From Oscillospiraceae bacterium (GTDB lineage Bacteria; Bacillota; Clostridia; Oscillospirales; Oscillospiraceae), in the NCBI GenBank assembly GCA_017550645.1, contig JAFZOI010000016.1:124001-188000 (forward strand): DNA of 64,000 nt, read 5' to 3'. The position numbers were made by a program, and so were the translations under genes. This document shows, one piece after another, positions 55,890 through 63,892 of the stretch; position 1 is the stretch's first letter, and every line of letters starts with the position of its first letter. The notes beneath the pieces are model-generated. The model was not told where the DNA came from, searched no databases, and worked only from the letters and a program-made list of their open reading frames with translations.

Positions 55890-57068
55890 TCAATATGTCA
55901 GCCGGACGAGCGACATGAACGCCGTCAGCACGATGAGGAAAGCGAAATTGAAGCCCGAAAACTCCGCGACGTAGCGCAGCGTCTTCCCCGGGCAGCGTTT
56001 GGAATACTCGCGGAAGGTTATGAGGCTCGCGAGGGAGGCTATGAGCGTCCCCACGCCGCCTATGTTCACGCCGACGAGGAGCTCGCGCCAGTTGCCGGTA
56101 AACTGCGAGAGGAGTATGGCCGAGGGGACGTTGCTTATGCACTGGCAGCTCAGCACGCTGAATAGGAGCGTGTCCTTCCCCAGAAGGCCGGAGAAGAAGC
56201 CGCGCACGGCCTCGATGCGGGACATGTTGCCCGCGAAGACGAAGAAGAAGACGAACGTCAGCAGCAGCGGATAGTCCACGGAGGCGAGCGCCTTGCGGTC
56301 GGCAAAGAGCAGCACGGCGGGGATGACGGCGAGGCCTATCCAATAGGGAATGCCGCGGAAGACTATCGCGATGGCGAGCGCGAAGAGGCCCAGATAGAGC
56401 GCGGCGCGCTTTTTATCGACCTTCAGCTCCTCGGCGGGGAGGGTCAGCGGCTCGGGCTTGACGAATATGACGCAGCAGATCGTTATCAGCGCGACGCTCA
56501 GCGCGAAGGGCGGGGCCATGACGCGCATGAACTCCCCCGTCGGGATGGAAAACGCCGAATACAGATAGAGGTTCTGGGGATTGCCGAAGGGCGTCAGCAT
56601 GCCGCCGAGATTGGCCGCGACGTTCTGCATGACGAACGTGAAGGCCATGTATTTCTCCTTCCCCGTCGAGCTCAGGACGAGGAAGCCGAGCGGCAGGAAC
56701 GTCAGCAGCGCCATATCGTTGGCGATGAGCATGGAGCCGATGAACGTGATATAGACGAGGCCGAGCACGCTCATGCGCGCGTTTTTGAATATGCGGACGA
56801 CCCTGCGCGCGAGCGCATAGAAGAAGTTAATGTCGCGCAGGGCGCAGACGACGGCGAGCACGCAGAAAAGGCAGGTCAGCGTCTTGAAGTCGAAATAGCC
56901 GAGATACGCCTTGTCTATGGGGACTATGAGAGTCGTCACGGCGGCGGCGAAAAACGCGACGACCATGACGACGTTCTTTTTCAGAAAACCGCGCAGCCGG
57001 GGCGTCCCGCGCCGTATCGGCGAGGGGGCGCGGCCGAAGCGCCCGTAGAGTCTTTTTGCTTCGTTCAT
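55890..57068 (-). CDS. SLC13/ArsB-type anion permease
   Basis: 392 residues with ten or so hydrophobic segments. Landmarks are FIGSMLIANDMALLTFLPLGF and QNVAANLGGMLTPFGNPQNLYLYS, the two conserved hairpin regions of the ion-transporter superfamily, and QCISNVPSAILLSQF in the second half. Likely a Na+-coupled or proton-coupled carboxylate or anion transporter; the substrate cannot be read from the sequence. Confidence 0.88.
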   Translation of the reverse strand: MNEAKRLYGRFGRAPSPIRRGTPRLRGFLKKNVVMVVAFFAAAVTTLIVPIDKAYLGYFDFKTLTCLFCVLAVVCALRDINFFYALARRVVRIFKNARMSVLGLVYITFIGSMLIANDMALLTFLPLGFLVLSSTGKEKYMAFTFVMQNVAANLGGMLTPFGNPQNLYLYSAFSIPTGEFMRVMAPPFALSVALITICCVIFVKPEPLTLPAEELKVDKKRAALYLGLFALAIAIVFRGIPYWIGLAVIPAVLLFADRKALASVDYPLLLTFVFFFVFAGNMSRIEAVRGFFSGLLGKDTLLFSVLSCQCISNVPSAILLSQFTGNWRELLVGVNIGGVGTLIASLASLITFREYSKRCPGKTLRYVAEFSGFNFAFLIVLTAFMSLVRLTY

Positions 57069-57119
57069 GGAGAGATTTCCTTGAAAAACAGACTACGGAG
57101 AAATATCCGCAACGGCTCT

Positions 57120-57147
57120 ACTATAGGCGTTTTTTCCGCTTTGTCAA
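57120..57147 (-). promoter_or_regulatory. promoter of the SLC13-type gene
   Basis: On the minus strand TTGACA (57142-57147), 16 bases, TATAGT (57120-57125). Confidence 0.8.
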
Positions 57148-57182
57148 TAGTTTTTTTCGAGCTCCGGAAAAGTGCATGAAAA

Positions 57183-57207
57183 CGGCGGGGAAAGAGCTTC
57201 CCCGCCG
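57183..57207 (-). terminator. terminator of bioY
   Basis: 10-bp stem CGGCGGGGAA / TTCCCCGCCG, loop of 5, with TTTTCATG on the minus strand. Confidence 0.75.
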
Positions 57208-57234
57208 CAGCGTTTTTCGGTCTTCGGGCCCCTC

Positions 57235-57768
57235 TCAGGGGAGCTTTATCTTCCCCTTGAGCCTGCCGCCGACGAACATGGCGAGCCAGAGCTTGGCGAG
57301 GTCGGGCAGTATATAAGGCAGGACGCATATCGCGAGGACCTTGCCGAGGCCGTAGTCCGTCCCCCCGCGGCGCGCAACGACGAGAAACCACAGCGTCCCC
57401 ACGGCGTAGCAGAGCGCGAGCCCTCCCGCGAGGACGGCCGCCCTTATCCATTTGCTTTTTTCCGCGGCGGGCTCTAGCATCATATATAAAAGCCCCGCGA
57501 AAATAAATCCTATGATGTATCCGCCCGTCGGCCCGAGAAGGACGCCGACGCCGCCCCTGAAGCCGGAAAAGACGGGCAGCCCGACGAGCCCCATCAGGAC
57601 GAAGAGGCCGATCGAAGCCGTGCCGAGCTTTCCCCCGAGCAGGATGAGGACGCAAAACACCGCGAAGGTCTGCATCGTGAAGGGCACGGCGAACGGCACC
57701 GTCAGCCACGAACATATTATGATAAGCACCGCGCCGAGCGCGGCGGCGGTCATTTTCCGGACGGCCAT
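57235..57768 (-). CDS. bioY: biotin transporter BioY (S component)
   Basis: 177 residues with six hydrophobic segments. Family landmarks: AALGAVLIIICSWLTVPFAVPFTMQTFAVF (the T-x-Q-T-like motif), GLVGLPVFSGFRGGVGVLLGPTGGYIIGF. Binds biotin for an energy-coupling factor transporter; the ECF ATPases are not in the window. Its upstream gap shows no convincing BirA inverted repeat. Confidence 0.95.
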   Translation of the reverse strand: MAVRKMTAAALGAVLIIICSWLTVPFAVPFTMQTFAVFCVLILLGGKLGTASIGLFVLMGLVGLPVFSGFRGGVGVLLGPTGGYIIGFIFAGLLYMMLEPAAEKSKWIRAAVLAGGLALCYAVGTLWFLVVARRGGTDYGLGKVLAICVLPYILPDLAKLWLAMFVGGRLKGKIKLP

Positions 57769-57844
57769 ATCTTCCTCCGTGCGCCGCGGGATGCTTTTTT
57801 CGGAATGCGGCGCGCTTTAATTCGATGATAATGTAAAAAAATAG

Positions 57845-57873
57845 TTGACAAGATAAAATCGCGGTGTTATACT
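57845..57873 (+). promoter_or_regulatory. promoter of the aromatic-leader/symporter operon
   Basis: TTGACA (57845-57850), 17 bases, TATACT (57868-57873), giving a leader of about 240 bases before the symporter. Confidence 0.85.
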
Positions 57874-57943
57874 ACGGCACAAGTAAAATATATCACGGAT
57901 CGCGGCGTTTGTTAATCCCCTCGCCGCATCCCCGGAGAAAGAC

Positions 57944-58003
57944 ATGAATACTCGCAATACCGCCGCAAATCGCTATTGGTTCTGGTTTTACTTTACTATG
58001 TAG
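57944..58003 (+). CDS. aromatic leader peptide, 19 residues
   Basis: Translation: MNTRNTAANRYWFWFYFTM. GGAG at 57934-57937 is 6 bases before the ATG, a good ribosome site. Codons 11-17 (57974-57994) are Tyr-Trp-Phe-Trp-Phe-Tyr-Phe, seven aromatic codons in a row, directly followed by a hairpin covering the stop codon. This is the layout of trp/phe leader peptides, where ribosome stalling at scarce aminoacyl-tRNA decides between antiterminator and terminator. Too short for automated gene calling. Confidence 0.8.
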   Translation: MNTRNTAANRYWFWFYFTM

Positions 58004-58081
58004 GTAGTAAGGTCGATTTGTTGCGCGGATTTTGAGACAGGCATAAATCCTATGCGGTGCAGATCGATCTGTACCGCATAG
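57990..58081 (+). promoter_or_regulatory. ribosome-mediated attenuator with alternative RNA folds
   Basis: Segment 1 (57990-57998, within the last leader codons) pairs with 58005-58013 (9 bp, loop of 6). Segment 2 (58011-58020, GGUCGAUUUG) can instead pair over 10 bp with 58060-58069 (CAGAUCGAUC, two G-U), which lies in the middle of the terminator stem 58050-58081. A ribosome stalled on the aromatic codons would cover segment 1 and free segment 2 to break the terminator. A ribosome at the stop codon (58001-58003) would cover segment 2 and let the terminator form. Confidence 0.75.
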
Positions 58082-58090
58082 TTTTTTATT
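58050..58090 (+). terminator. leader terminator before the symporter gene
   Basis: Near-perfect palindromic stem CTATGCGGTGCAGATC / GATCTGTACCGCATAG (one G-U) followed by TTTTTTATT, 27 bases before the symporter ATG. Confidence 0.9.
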
Positions 58091-58116
58091 ATGAAACAAG
58101 AAAGGTAACTTAAGGC

Positions 58117-59676
58117 ATGAATCCGACTTCCATCATTTCGGGCGTCCTGATCATCGTATTCTTCGCGGTCATGATGATCATCGGCATCCGCTCGAGAAAA
58201 CACGCATCCGACGTAAACGGCTTCGTTCTCGGGTCAAGAAGCGTTGGCCCCTGGCTCAGCGCTTTCGCCTACGGCACCTCCTATTTCTCCGCCGTCATCT
58301 TCGTCGGATACGCGGGGCAGTTCGGCTGGAGCTTCGGAATGGCCTCGACGTGGATAGGCCTCGGAAACGCCTTTATCGGCTCGCTGCTGGCGTGGATAAT
58401 CCTCGGCAGACGCACGAGGATCATGACACAGCACCTCGGCGCGAGGACGATGCCCGACTTTTTCGGGACGCGATTTACCTCGCGGGGGCTGAAGATCGCG
58501 GCCTCCGCCATAACCTTCGTCTTTCTCATTCCCTACACCGCCTCCCTCTATAACGGCCTCTCGAGGCTCTTTTACACGGCGTTTCCCGGCATAGACTACA
58601 CGCTCTGCGTCATCGTAATGGCCGTCCTGACGGGGCTCTACGTCATCCTCGGCGGCTACATGGCAACGGCGCTCAACGACTTCATTCAGGGCATCATAAT
58701 GCTGGTCGGCATCGCGGCGGTCATAGGCGCGGTGCTCCGCGACAACGGAGGGCTGATGACGGCGATCTCTCAGCTCGCGACCGGCTCCAACGGCGGATGG
58801 GAATACGCCTCCTTCCTCGGCCCGCAGCCCCTCTTCCTGCTCTTCGTCGTGCTGCTGACCTCGCTGGGGACGTGGGGCCTGCCGCAGATGGTCGGCAAGT
58901 TCTACGCGATAAAAAACGAGGGCAACATCAAAAAGGGCACCGTCATCTCCACCTTCTTCGCGATCATCGTCGCCGGCGGGTGCTACTTCCTCGGCGGCTT
59001 CGGCCGGCTCTATGACGTGGACGTCGCCTCGGTCGGCTTCGACGCCGTTATCCCCAAGATGCTCTCGACCCTGCCCGCCGTCATAATCGGCGTGGTCGTG
59101 GTCCTCGTCCTCTCTGCCTCGATGTCGACGCTCTCCTCGCTGGTGCTGACGAGCTCCTCGACGGTCACGCTCGACTTCATCGAGCCGATGAGCAGGAAGC
59201 CTTTGACGGAAAAGCGCAAGATGCTCCTCATCCGCCTGCTCATCGCGGTCTTCATCATCATCTCGGCAGTCATCGCGATAGTGCAGGTCAAGCAGAAGAA
59301 CCTCTTCATCGCCCAGATGATGGGCGTATCGTGGGGCGCTCTGGCGGGCGCGTTCCTCGCCCCGTTCCTCTACGGGCTTTACAGCAAGAAGATAACCAAG
59401 GCCTCCGTCGCCGCCTCGTTCATATTCGGCGTCGGGCTCGAGACGGTGCAGCTTCTCGTCTCGCTGGGGGCCTTCTCCGTCGCCGATATCCCCGTTCTCG
59501 GCTTCGTATTCCGCAACTCCATCTACTCCGGCGTGTTCGCCATGGTCGGCGGCCTCGTCATCGTCCCGATAGTCAGCGCGCTGACGCAGAAGACGCTGCC
59601 GGACGGCGTCGAGGAAAAGTTCTCCTGCTACAAGGAGAGCAAGACCGTCGAGATCACAGATAACCTCGGCAAATAA
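58117..59676 (+). CDS. sodium:solute symporter family protein
   Basis: 519 residues with 13 or so membrane segments (SSS family). Landmarks are GFVLGSRSVGPWLSAFAYGTSYFSAVIFVGYAGQFGW at the start and VVLVLSASMSTLSSLVLTSSSTVTLDF later, with the conserved Ser/Thr of the second Na+ site. The family carries sugars, amino acids and carboxylates. The aromatic attenuator in front and the arylacetate/tryptophan genes behind suggest an aromatic amino acid or arylacetate as substrate; this is inference. Ribosome site AAAGGTAACTTAAGGC is weak. Confidence 0.9.
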   Translation: MNPTSIISGVLIIVFFAVMMIIGIRSRKHASDVNGFVLGSRSVGPWLSAFAYGTSYFSAVIFVGYAGQFGWSFGMASTWIGLGNAFIGSLLAWIILGRRTRIMTQHLGARTMPDFFGTRFTSRGLKIAASAITFVFLIPYTASLYNGLSRLFYTAFPGIDYTLCVIVMAVLTGLYVILGGYMATALNDFIQGIIMLVGIAAVIGAVLRDNGGLMTAISQLATGSNGGWEYASFLGPQPLFLLFVVLLTSLGTWGLPQMVGKFYAIKNEGNIKKGTVISTFFAIIVAGGCYFLGGFGRLYDVDVASVGFDAVIPKMLSTLPAVIIGVVVVLVLSASMSTLSSLVLTSSSTVTLDFIEPMSRKPLTEKRKMLLIRLLIAVFIIISAVIAIVQVKQKNLFIAQMMGVSWGALAGAFLAPFLYGLYSKKITKASVAASFIFGVGLETVQLLVSLGAFSVADIPVLGFVFRNSIYSGVFAMVGGLVIVPIVSALTQKTLPDGVEEKFSCYKESKTVEITDNLGK

Positions 59677-59698
59677 TAAATATTAAGGAGACCGTGAT

Positions 59699-61018
59699 AT
59701 GAGCGGTTATTACCAGAAAGATATCGAGACCGCCCCGAGAGAGCAGATACTCGCCATCCAGAACGAGAAGCTCCTCCGGCAGGTCCGCCACGTTTACGAA
59801 AACGTGCCCTATTATAAAAAGCTCATGGACGCCAAGGGCGTCTCCCCCGACGACATCAAGTCCGTCGACGATATCCGCAAGCTCCCGTTCCTCTCCAAGA
59901 GCGACCTGCGCGAGGCGTACCCCTACGGCCTGCTCGGGACGGACCTGGCTAGCTGCGTGCGCATCCACTCCACCTCCGGCACGACCGGCAAGCGCGTCGT
60001 CGCCTTCTATACGCAGGGCGACATAGACATCTGGGAGGAGTGCTGCGCGAGGGCCATCGTCGCCGCAGGCGGCACGAAAGAGGACGTCTGCCAGGTCTGC
60101 TACGGCTACGGGCTCTTCACCGGCGGCTCCGGCCTGCACGGCGGCTCGCACAAGGTCGGCTGCCTGACGCTGCCGATGTCCTCCGGCAACACGGACCGCC
60201 AGATACAGTTCATGATGGACCTCAACGCGACGATACTCTGCTGCACCCCCTCGTACGCGGCCTACATAGGCGAGACGCTCGCCGAGAAGGGCTATAAGCC
60301 CGAGGACAACAGGCTCAAGGCCGGCATCTTCGGCGCCGAGCCATGGACCGAGGAGATGCGCCGCAGCATAGAAAAGAGCCTCGGCATAAAGGCCTACGAC
60401 ATTTACGGCCTGACCGAGATAAGCGGCCCCGGCGTCGCCTTCGAGTGCTCCGAGCAAAACGGCATGCACATAAACGAGGACCACTTCTACGCCGAGATAA
60501 TCGACCCCGACACGGGCGAAGTGCTCCCCGAGGGCGAGCAGGGCGAGCTTGTCTTCACGTCGCTGGATAAGGAGGCCTTCCCCCTCCTGCGGTACAGGAC
60601 GCGCGACATTTGCGTTCTGACGCGCGAAAAATGCTCCTGCGGCAGGACGCACGTCAAGATGTGCAAGCCCAGAGGCAGGAGCGACGACATGCTCATAATC
60701 CGCGGCGTCAACGTCTTCCCGAGCCAGATAGAGACGGTCCTCCTGAACGAGGGCTACACCCCGAACTACCGCATCGAGGTCGACAGGAAGAACAACACCG
60801 ACACGCTGGACGTCTACGTCGAGCTGCCGAAGGACATGTTCTCCGACAAGGTCTCCGACATCCAGGCCAAGGAGCAGCGGCTCGCCGGCGCGATGCGCCA
60901 GATGCTCGGCATAGGGCCGAGGATGCACCTCGTCCCGCCGATGACGATAGAGCGCAGCGAGGGCAAGGCGGTAAGAGTCATAGACAGACGAAACCTCGTC
61001 GACAAGGGAGGCAGGTAA
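59699..61018 (+). CDS. paaK: phenylacetate-CoA ligase family protein
   Basis: 439 residues. Activates phenylacetate or related arylacetates (for example indoleacetate) to CoA thioesters via an adenylate. Motifs: P-loop HSTSGTTGKRVVAFYT, YGLTEISGPGVAFEC, LRYRTRDICVL and the C-terminal lysine region near EGKAVRVIDRR. In clostridia this family is often paired with an ACT protein and indolepyruvate oxidoreductase; the ACT gene follows after one base, the oxidoreductase is not in the window. Confidence 0.93.
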   Translation: MSGYYQKDIETAPREQILAIQNEKLLRQVRHVYENVPYYKKLMDAKGVSPDDIKSVDDIRKLPFLSKSDLREAYPYGLLGTDLASCVRIHSTSGTTGKRVVAFYTQGDIDIWEECCARAIVAAGGTKEDVCQVCYGYGLFTGGSGLHGGSHKVGCLTLPMSSGNTDRQIQFMMDLNATILCCTPSYAAYIGETLAEKGYKPEDNRLKAGIFGAEPWTEEMRRSIEKSLGIKAYDIYGLTEISGPGVAFECSEQNGMHINEDHFYAEIIDPDTGEVLPEGEQGELVFTSLDKEAFPLLRYRTRDICVLTREKCSCGRTHVKMCKPRGRSDDMLIIRGVNVFPSQIETVLLNEGYTPNYRIEVDRKNNTDTLDVYVELPKDMFSDKVSDIQAKEQRLAGAMRQMLGIGPRMHLVPPMTIERSEGKAVRVIDRRNLVDKGGR

Positions 61019-61019
61019 A

Positions 61020-61460
61020 ATGGCGATCAAGCAGCTTTCGGTATATCTCGAAAACAAGCCCGGCAAGCTCGCCGAGGCGCTCCGCTTCGTCTCCGAGGCG
61101 GGGATAAACCTGCGGGCGCTCAGCCTCGCGGACACGCTCAACTTCGGCATTTTGAGGCTCATCGCCCCCGACCCCGCGAAAGCGGAAAAGGCGCTCTCGG
61201 AAAAGACCGCCGTCATGACGACGGACGTCATCGCCGTCCGCATGGACGACAGATCCGGCAACCTCTACGAGGTCCTCAAGGTCCTTGAGGACGCGAAGGT
61301 GAATATAGAATACATGTACGCCTTCACGGCGACGCGGCAGAGCGCCTGCGCGGTCCTCCGCGTGGACGACTGCGCTCTGGCGGAGAAGGCGCTCGCGGAG
61401 GCGGGCATGCCGGCTCTCGGCGAGGAGGACCTTTTCGAGCTTCTTGACGAAAAGGATTGA
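61020..61460 (+). CDS. tandem ACT-domain protein
   Basis: 146 residues made of two ACT domains (KQLSVYLENKPGKLAEALRFVSEAGINLRALSLAD and IAVRMDDRSGNLYEVLKVLEDAKVNIEYMYAF). ACT domains bind amino acids and regulate partner enzymes. Stand-alone tandem ACT proteins next to phenylacetate-CoA ligase probably sense aromatic or branched amino acids. Confidence 0.9.
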   Translation: MAIKQLSVYLENKPGKLAEALRFVSEAGINLRALSLADTLNFGILRLIAPDPAKAEKALSEKTAVMTTDVIAVRMDDRSGNLYEVLKVLEDAKVNIEYMYAFTATRQSACAVLRVDDCALAEKALAEAGMPALGEEDLFELLDEKD

Positions 61461-61472
61461 GGAGGATAAGAT

Positions 61473-61514
61473 ATGTTCATTCTGGCCAAATCCTGGCGCT
61501 GCGCGCGCCTGTAA
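61473..61514 (+). CDS. possible 13-residue leader peptide
   Basis: MFILAKSWRCARL, preceded by GGAGGATAAGAT, one of the best ribosome sites in the window, 12 bases after the ACT stop. A GC hairpin (GGCGC-TGCGC-GCGCC, 61495-61509) covers its last codons and a TTTTT run follows at 61519. The single Trp and the trpB gene downstream make a regulatory peptide possible; no clear terminator pair is seen. Confidence 0.45.
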   Translation: MFILAKSWRCARL

Positions 61515-61521
61515 CATCTTT

Positions 61522-61551
61522 TTGACAACGACACGCACCGCGCTCTATCAT
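61522..61551 (+). promoter_or_regulatory. promoter of trpB
   Basis: TTGACA (61522-61527), 18 bases, TATCAT (61546-61551), 33 bases before the trpB ATG. Confidence 0.65.
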
Positions 61552-61584
61552 TCTTAAATTTCAAAATGAGAAAGGAATTTTGAC

Positions 61585-62949
61585 ATGGAAAACATACCTT
61601 ACAAAATATATCTGACAGAAGACGAGCTGCCGAAGGCATGGTACAATCTTCGCTCCGCCATGAAGACCAAGCCCGCTCCCCTGCTCAATCCCGGCACGCA
61701 CGAGGCCATGAGCGCGGCGGACCTCGCCCCCGTCTTCTGCGACGAGCTCATCGCGCAGGAGCTTGATAACGACACCCCGTACTTCGAGATACCGCAGGAG
61801 ATATACGACTTTTACAAGATGTACCGCCCCTCCCCGCTGGTAAGGGCCTACTGCCTTGAAAAGGCGATGGACACCCCCGCCCACATCTACTACAAGTTCG
61901 AGGGCAACAACACCTCCGGCTCTCACAAGCTAAATTCCGCCATAGCTCAGGCCTACTACGCCAAAAAGCAGGGCCTCAAGGGCGTCACGACCGAGACGGG
62001 CGCCGGCCAGTGGGGCACGGCCCTCTCGATGGCCTGCTCCTACTTCCAGCTCGACTGCAAGGTCTACATGGTCAAGGTCAGCTATGAGCAGAAGCCCTTC
62101 CGCCGCGAGGTCATGCGCGTCTACGGCGCGTCCGTGACCCCGTCGCCCTCCGACACGACGAACGTCGGCCGAAAGATACTCGAGGCCCATCCCGGCACGA
62201 CGGGCAGCCTCGGCTGCGCGATAAGCGAGGCCGTCGAGGTCGCGGTATCCAACCCCGGCTACAGATACGTTCTCGGCAGCGTGCTCAATCAGGTCCTCCT
62301 GCATCAGAGCATCATCGGCCTCGAGACCGAGGCGGCGCTGAAGAAATACGACATCGTCCCCGACGTCATCATCGGCTGCGCAGGCGGCGGCTCCAACCTC
62401 GGAGGCCTCATCGCCCCCTTCATGCGCGACAAGATACTCGGCAAGCTCAACGCGCGCATCATCGCCGTCGAGCCTGCCTCCTGCCCGAGCTTCACGCGCG
62501 GGGTCTACGCCTACGACTTCTGCGATACCGGCATGGTCTGCCCGCTGGCGAAGATGTACACCCTCGGCAGCAACTTCATCCCCGCGCCGAACCACGCCGG
62601 CGGCCTGCGCTACCACGGCATGAGCCCCGTCCTCTCCCAGCTCTACGACGACGGCCTCATGGAAGCCGTATCCGTCCCGCAGACGGAGGTCTTCAAGGCG
62701 GCCGAGGCCTTCGCGAGGGTCGAGGGCATCCTCCCCGCGCCGGAGAGCTCCCATGCGATCAAGGTCGCCATGGACGAGGCCGCGAAGTGCCGCGAGACAG
62801 GCGAAGCGAAGAACATCGTCTTCGGCCTCACCGGCACGGGCTACTTCGATCTGGTCGCCTACGAGAAGTTCCACAACGGCCTCATGGACGACTACATCCC
62901 CACCGACGAGGAGCTTCAGGCCAGCTTCGATTCGCTTCCCAAGTTCTGA
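61585..62949 (+). CDS. trpB: TrpB2-type tryptophan synthase beta chain
   Basis: 454 residues, the length of the TrpB2 group (TrpB1 is about 400). PLP-lysine motif GSHKLNSAIAQAYYAKKQG, ETGAGQWGTALSMA, and the phosphate loop CAGGGSNLGG are clear. TrpB2 enzymes condense indole with serine and often act alone for indole salvage; no trpA or other trp gene is nearby, which supports that. Confidence 0.94.
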   Translation: MENIPYKIYLTEDELPKAWYNLRSAMKTKPAPLLNPGTHEAMSAADLAPVFCDELIAQELDNDTPYFEIPQEIYDFYKMYRPSPLVRAYCLEKAMDTPAHIYYKFEGNNTSGSHKLNSAIAQAYYAKKQGLKGVTTETGAGQWGTALSMACSYFQLDCKVYMVKVSYEQKPFRREVMRVYGASVTPSPSDTTNVGRKILEAHPGTTGSLGCAISEAVEVAVSNPGYRYVLGSVLNQVLLHQSIIGLETEAALKKYDIVPDVIIGCAGGGSNLGGLIAPFMRDKILGKLNARIIAVEPASCPSFTRGVYAYDFCDTGMVCPLAKMYTLGSNFIPAPNHAGGLRYHGMSPVLSQLYDDGLMEAVSVPQTEVFKAAEAFARVEGILPAPESSHAIKVAMDEAAKCRETGEAKNIVFGLTGTGYFDLVAYEKFHNGLMDDYIPTDEELQASFDSLPKF

Positions 62950-62964
62950 AATGCAAAGAAAAAG

Positions 62965-62999
62965 CCGGGGGAACGGAAATCCGTTCCCCCGGTCTTTTT
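62965..62999. terminator. intrinsic terminator after trpB
   Basis: 12-bp perfect stem CCGGGGGAACGG / CCGTTCCCCCGG, loop AAAT, tail TCTTTTT. The convergent DUF1836 gene ends 9 bases further on and may share it. Confidence 0.9.
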
Positions 63000-63007
63000 G
63001 CGCTTTT

Positions 63008-63622
63008 TTACTTTTCCGGCCGTTTGGCCTCTATGTTGCCGACTTCCTCGAGGCTCTTTCCCTCCAGAAGGAGGAGCTTTTCCGCCAGCAGGCGTGAAAA
63101 GCCGCTGACTACGGCGGAGGTCGTTATGAGCTCGGCCGTGCTCGCCGTCGAGACCTCGGAGCCGCCCGAATGGTCGAGTATGCCGGCGGCGACTTCCCTG
63201 ACCTGCGCGATGAAATACTTGGCGGCGAGCCTGTGCCTGCGCACGTAGGACTCGTAAAATACGCGCAGCTCGTCCACGGAGAGGTCCACGGGGATCATCG
63301 TCTGCAGCGTCGGGATGCTGAGGCTGTGCTTGAGCGAGCAGATGATCAGCAGGTATGCGATGTGCACGCGGTAATACTTCTTCTTGACGGGCTCGGGCAT
63401 GACCTTCTTGCGGACGTAGTTGTTGATGGCCGCGGCGGTCAGGAACTGCTCCTCCTTGAGCTCGGGCGGGAGATAGTCGAGATAATATTTGAGCAGCGCG
63501 ATGACCTGCTCCATATAGAGCCCGATGTCCGGGATGTCCTCCCAGTCGGGGAGCTTATATTCGTCGAGGTACTTTTCCCAGCGCCTCAGCTTGCCCGCGA
63601 TGAGCGTCTTATCGAACGTCAC
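63008..63622 (-). CDS. DUF1836 domain protein
   Basis: 204 residues from a GTG at 63622 (AAAGGAAGTGATG before it). The family stretch WEDIPDIGLYMEQVIALLKYYLDYLPPELKEEQFLTAAAINNYVRKKVMPEPVKKKYYRVHIAYLLIICSLKHSLSI is clear; it is a MerR-like helical DNA-binding domain common in Bacillota. Function unknown, probably a regulator. Confidence 0.88.
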   Translation of the reverse strand: MTFDKTLIAGKLRRWEKYLDEYKLPDWEDIPDIGLYMEQVIALLKYYLDYLPPELKEEQFLTAAAINNYVRKKVMPEPVKKKYYRVHIAYLLIICSLKHSLSIPTLQTMIPVDLSVDELRVFYESYVRRHRLAAKYFIAQVREVAAGILDHSGGSEVSTASTAELITTSAVVSGFSRLLAEKLLLLEGKSLEEVGNIEAKRPEK

Positions 63623-63645
63623 GGCGCATCACTTCCTTTTATTGA

Positions 63646-63674
63646 ATTATAGCCCCGCCGCGTCGCCCGCGCAA
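63646..63674 (-). promoter_or_regulatory. promoter of the DUF1836 gene
   Basis: On the minus strand TTGCGC (63669-63674), 17 bases, TATAAT (63646-63651). Confidence 0.62.
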
Positions 63675-63695
63675 GTATATCCGACAAATTTCCTG

Positions 63696-63724
63696 TTGAC
63701 ATGATCCGCTGCTTGTGGTAATCT
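63696..63724 (+). promoter_or_regulatory. plus-strand promoter overlapped by an operator-like palindrome
   Basis: TTGACA (63696-63701), 17 bases, TAATCT (63719-63724). It faces a terminator only about 30 bases after the predicted start. Confidence 0.7.
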
Positions 63725-63743
63725 AATCTCGTAGATTAGATTA
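63719..63743. promoter_or_regulatory. palindrome over the -10 element
   Basis: 11-bp arms TAATCTAATCT and AGATTAGATTA with a 3-base centre. Its position on the -10 and likely start site fits an operator; the regulator is not known, the adjacent DUF1836 protein is a candidate. Confidence 0.6.
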
Positions 63744-63755
63744 AATGATCTATCT

Positions 63756-63777
63756 TGCAAGCTGACCTTGCATTTTT
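63756..63777 (+). terminator. short intrinsic terminator
   Basis: 6-bp stem TGCAAG / CTTGCA, loop CTGAC, TTTTT tail. Confidence 0.6.
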
Positions 63778-63817
63778 CGACAAGAAAGCCCCCCTCCGCG
63801 CTCACGCCGCGCGGGAG

Positions 63818-63846
63818 TTGCGGGCGGTACGGGAATGGTATATAAT
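63818..63846 (+). promoter_or_regulatory. promoter of the last, partial gene
   Basis: TTGCGG (63818-63823), 17 bases, TATAAT (63841-63846). Confidence 0.65.
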
Positions 63847-63892
63847 TACTAGTGCGCCATTCGGCGCAATCGTACCGGCGAGGTGAGCTGAC

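Noticed and set aside
57769..57844. BirA operator upstream of bioY
   Set aside because: One TTGTCAAC half-site is visible on the minus strand, but no matching inverted half at a usual distance; the same bases are the -35 of the divergent promoter.
58050..58081. T-box-like GTACCGC in the symporter leader
   Set aside because: The bases belong to a simple palindromic terminator; there is no T-box specifier stem, AG bulge or TGGN antiterminator bulge. The leader peptide explains the layout better.
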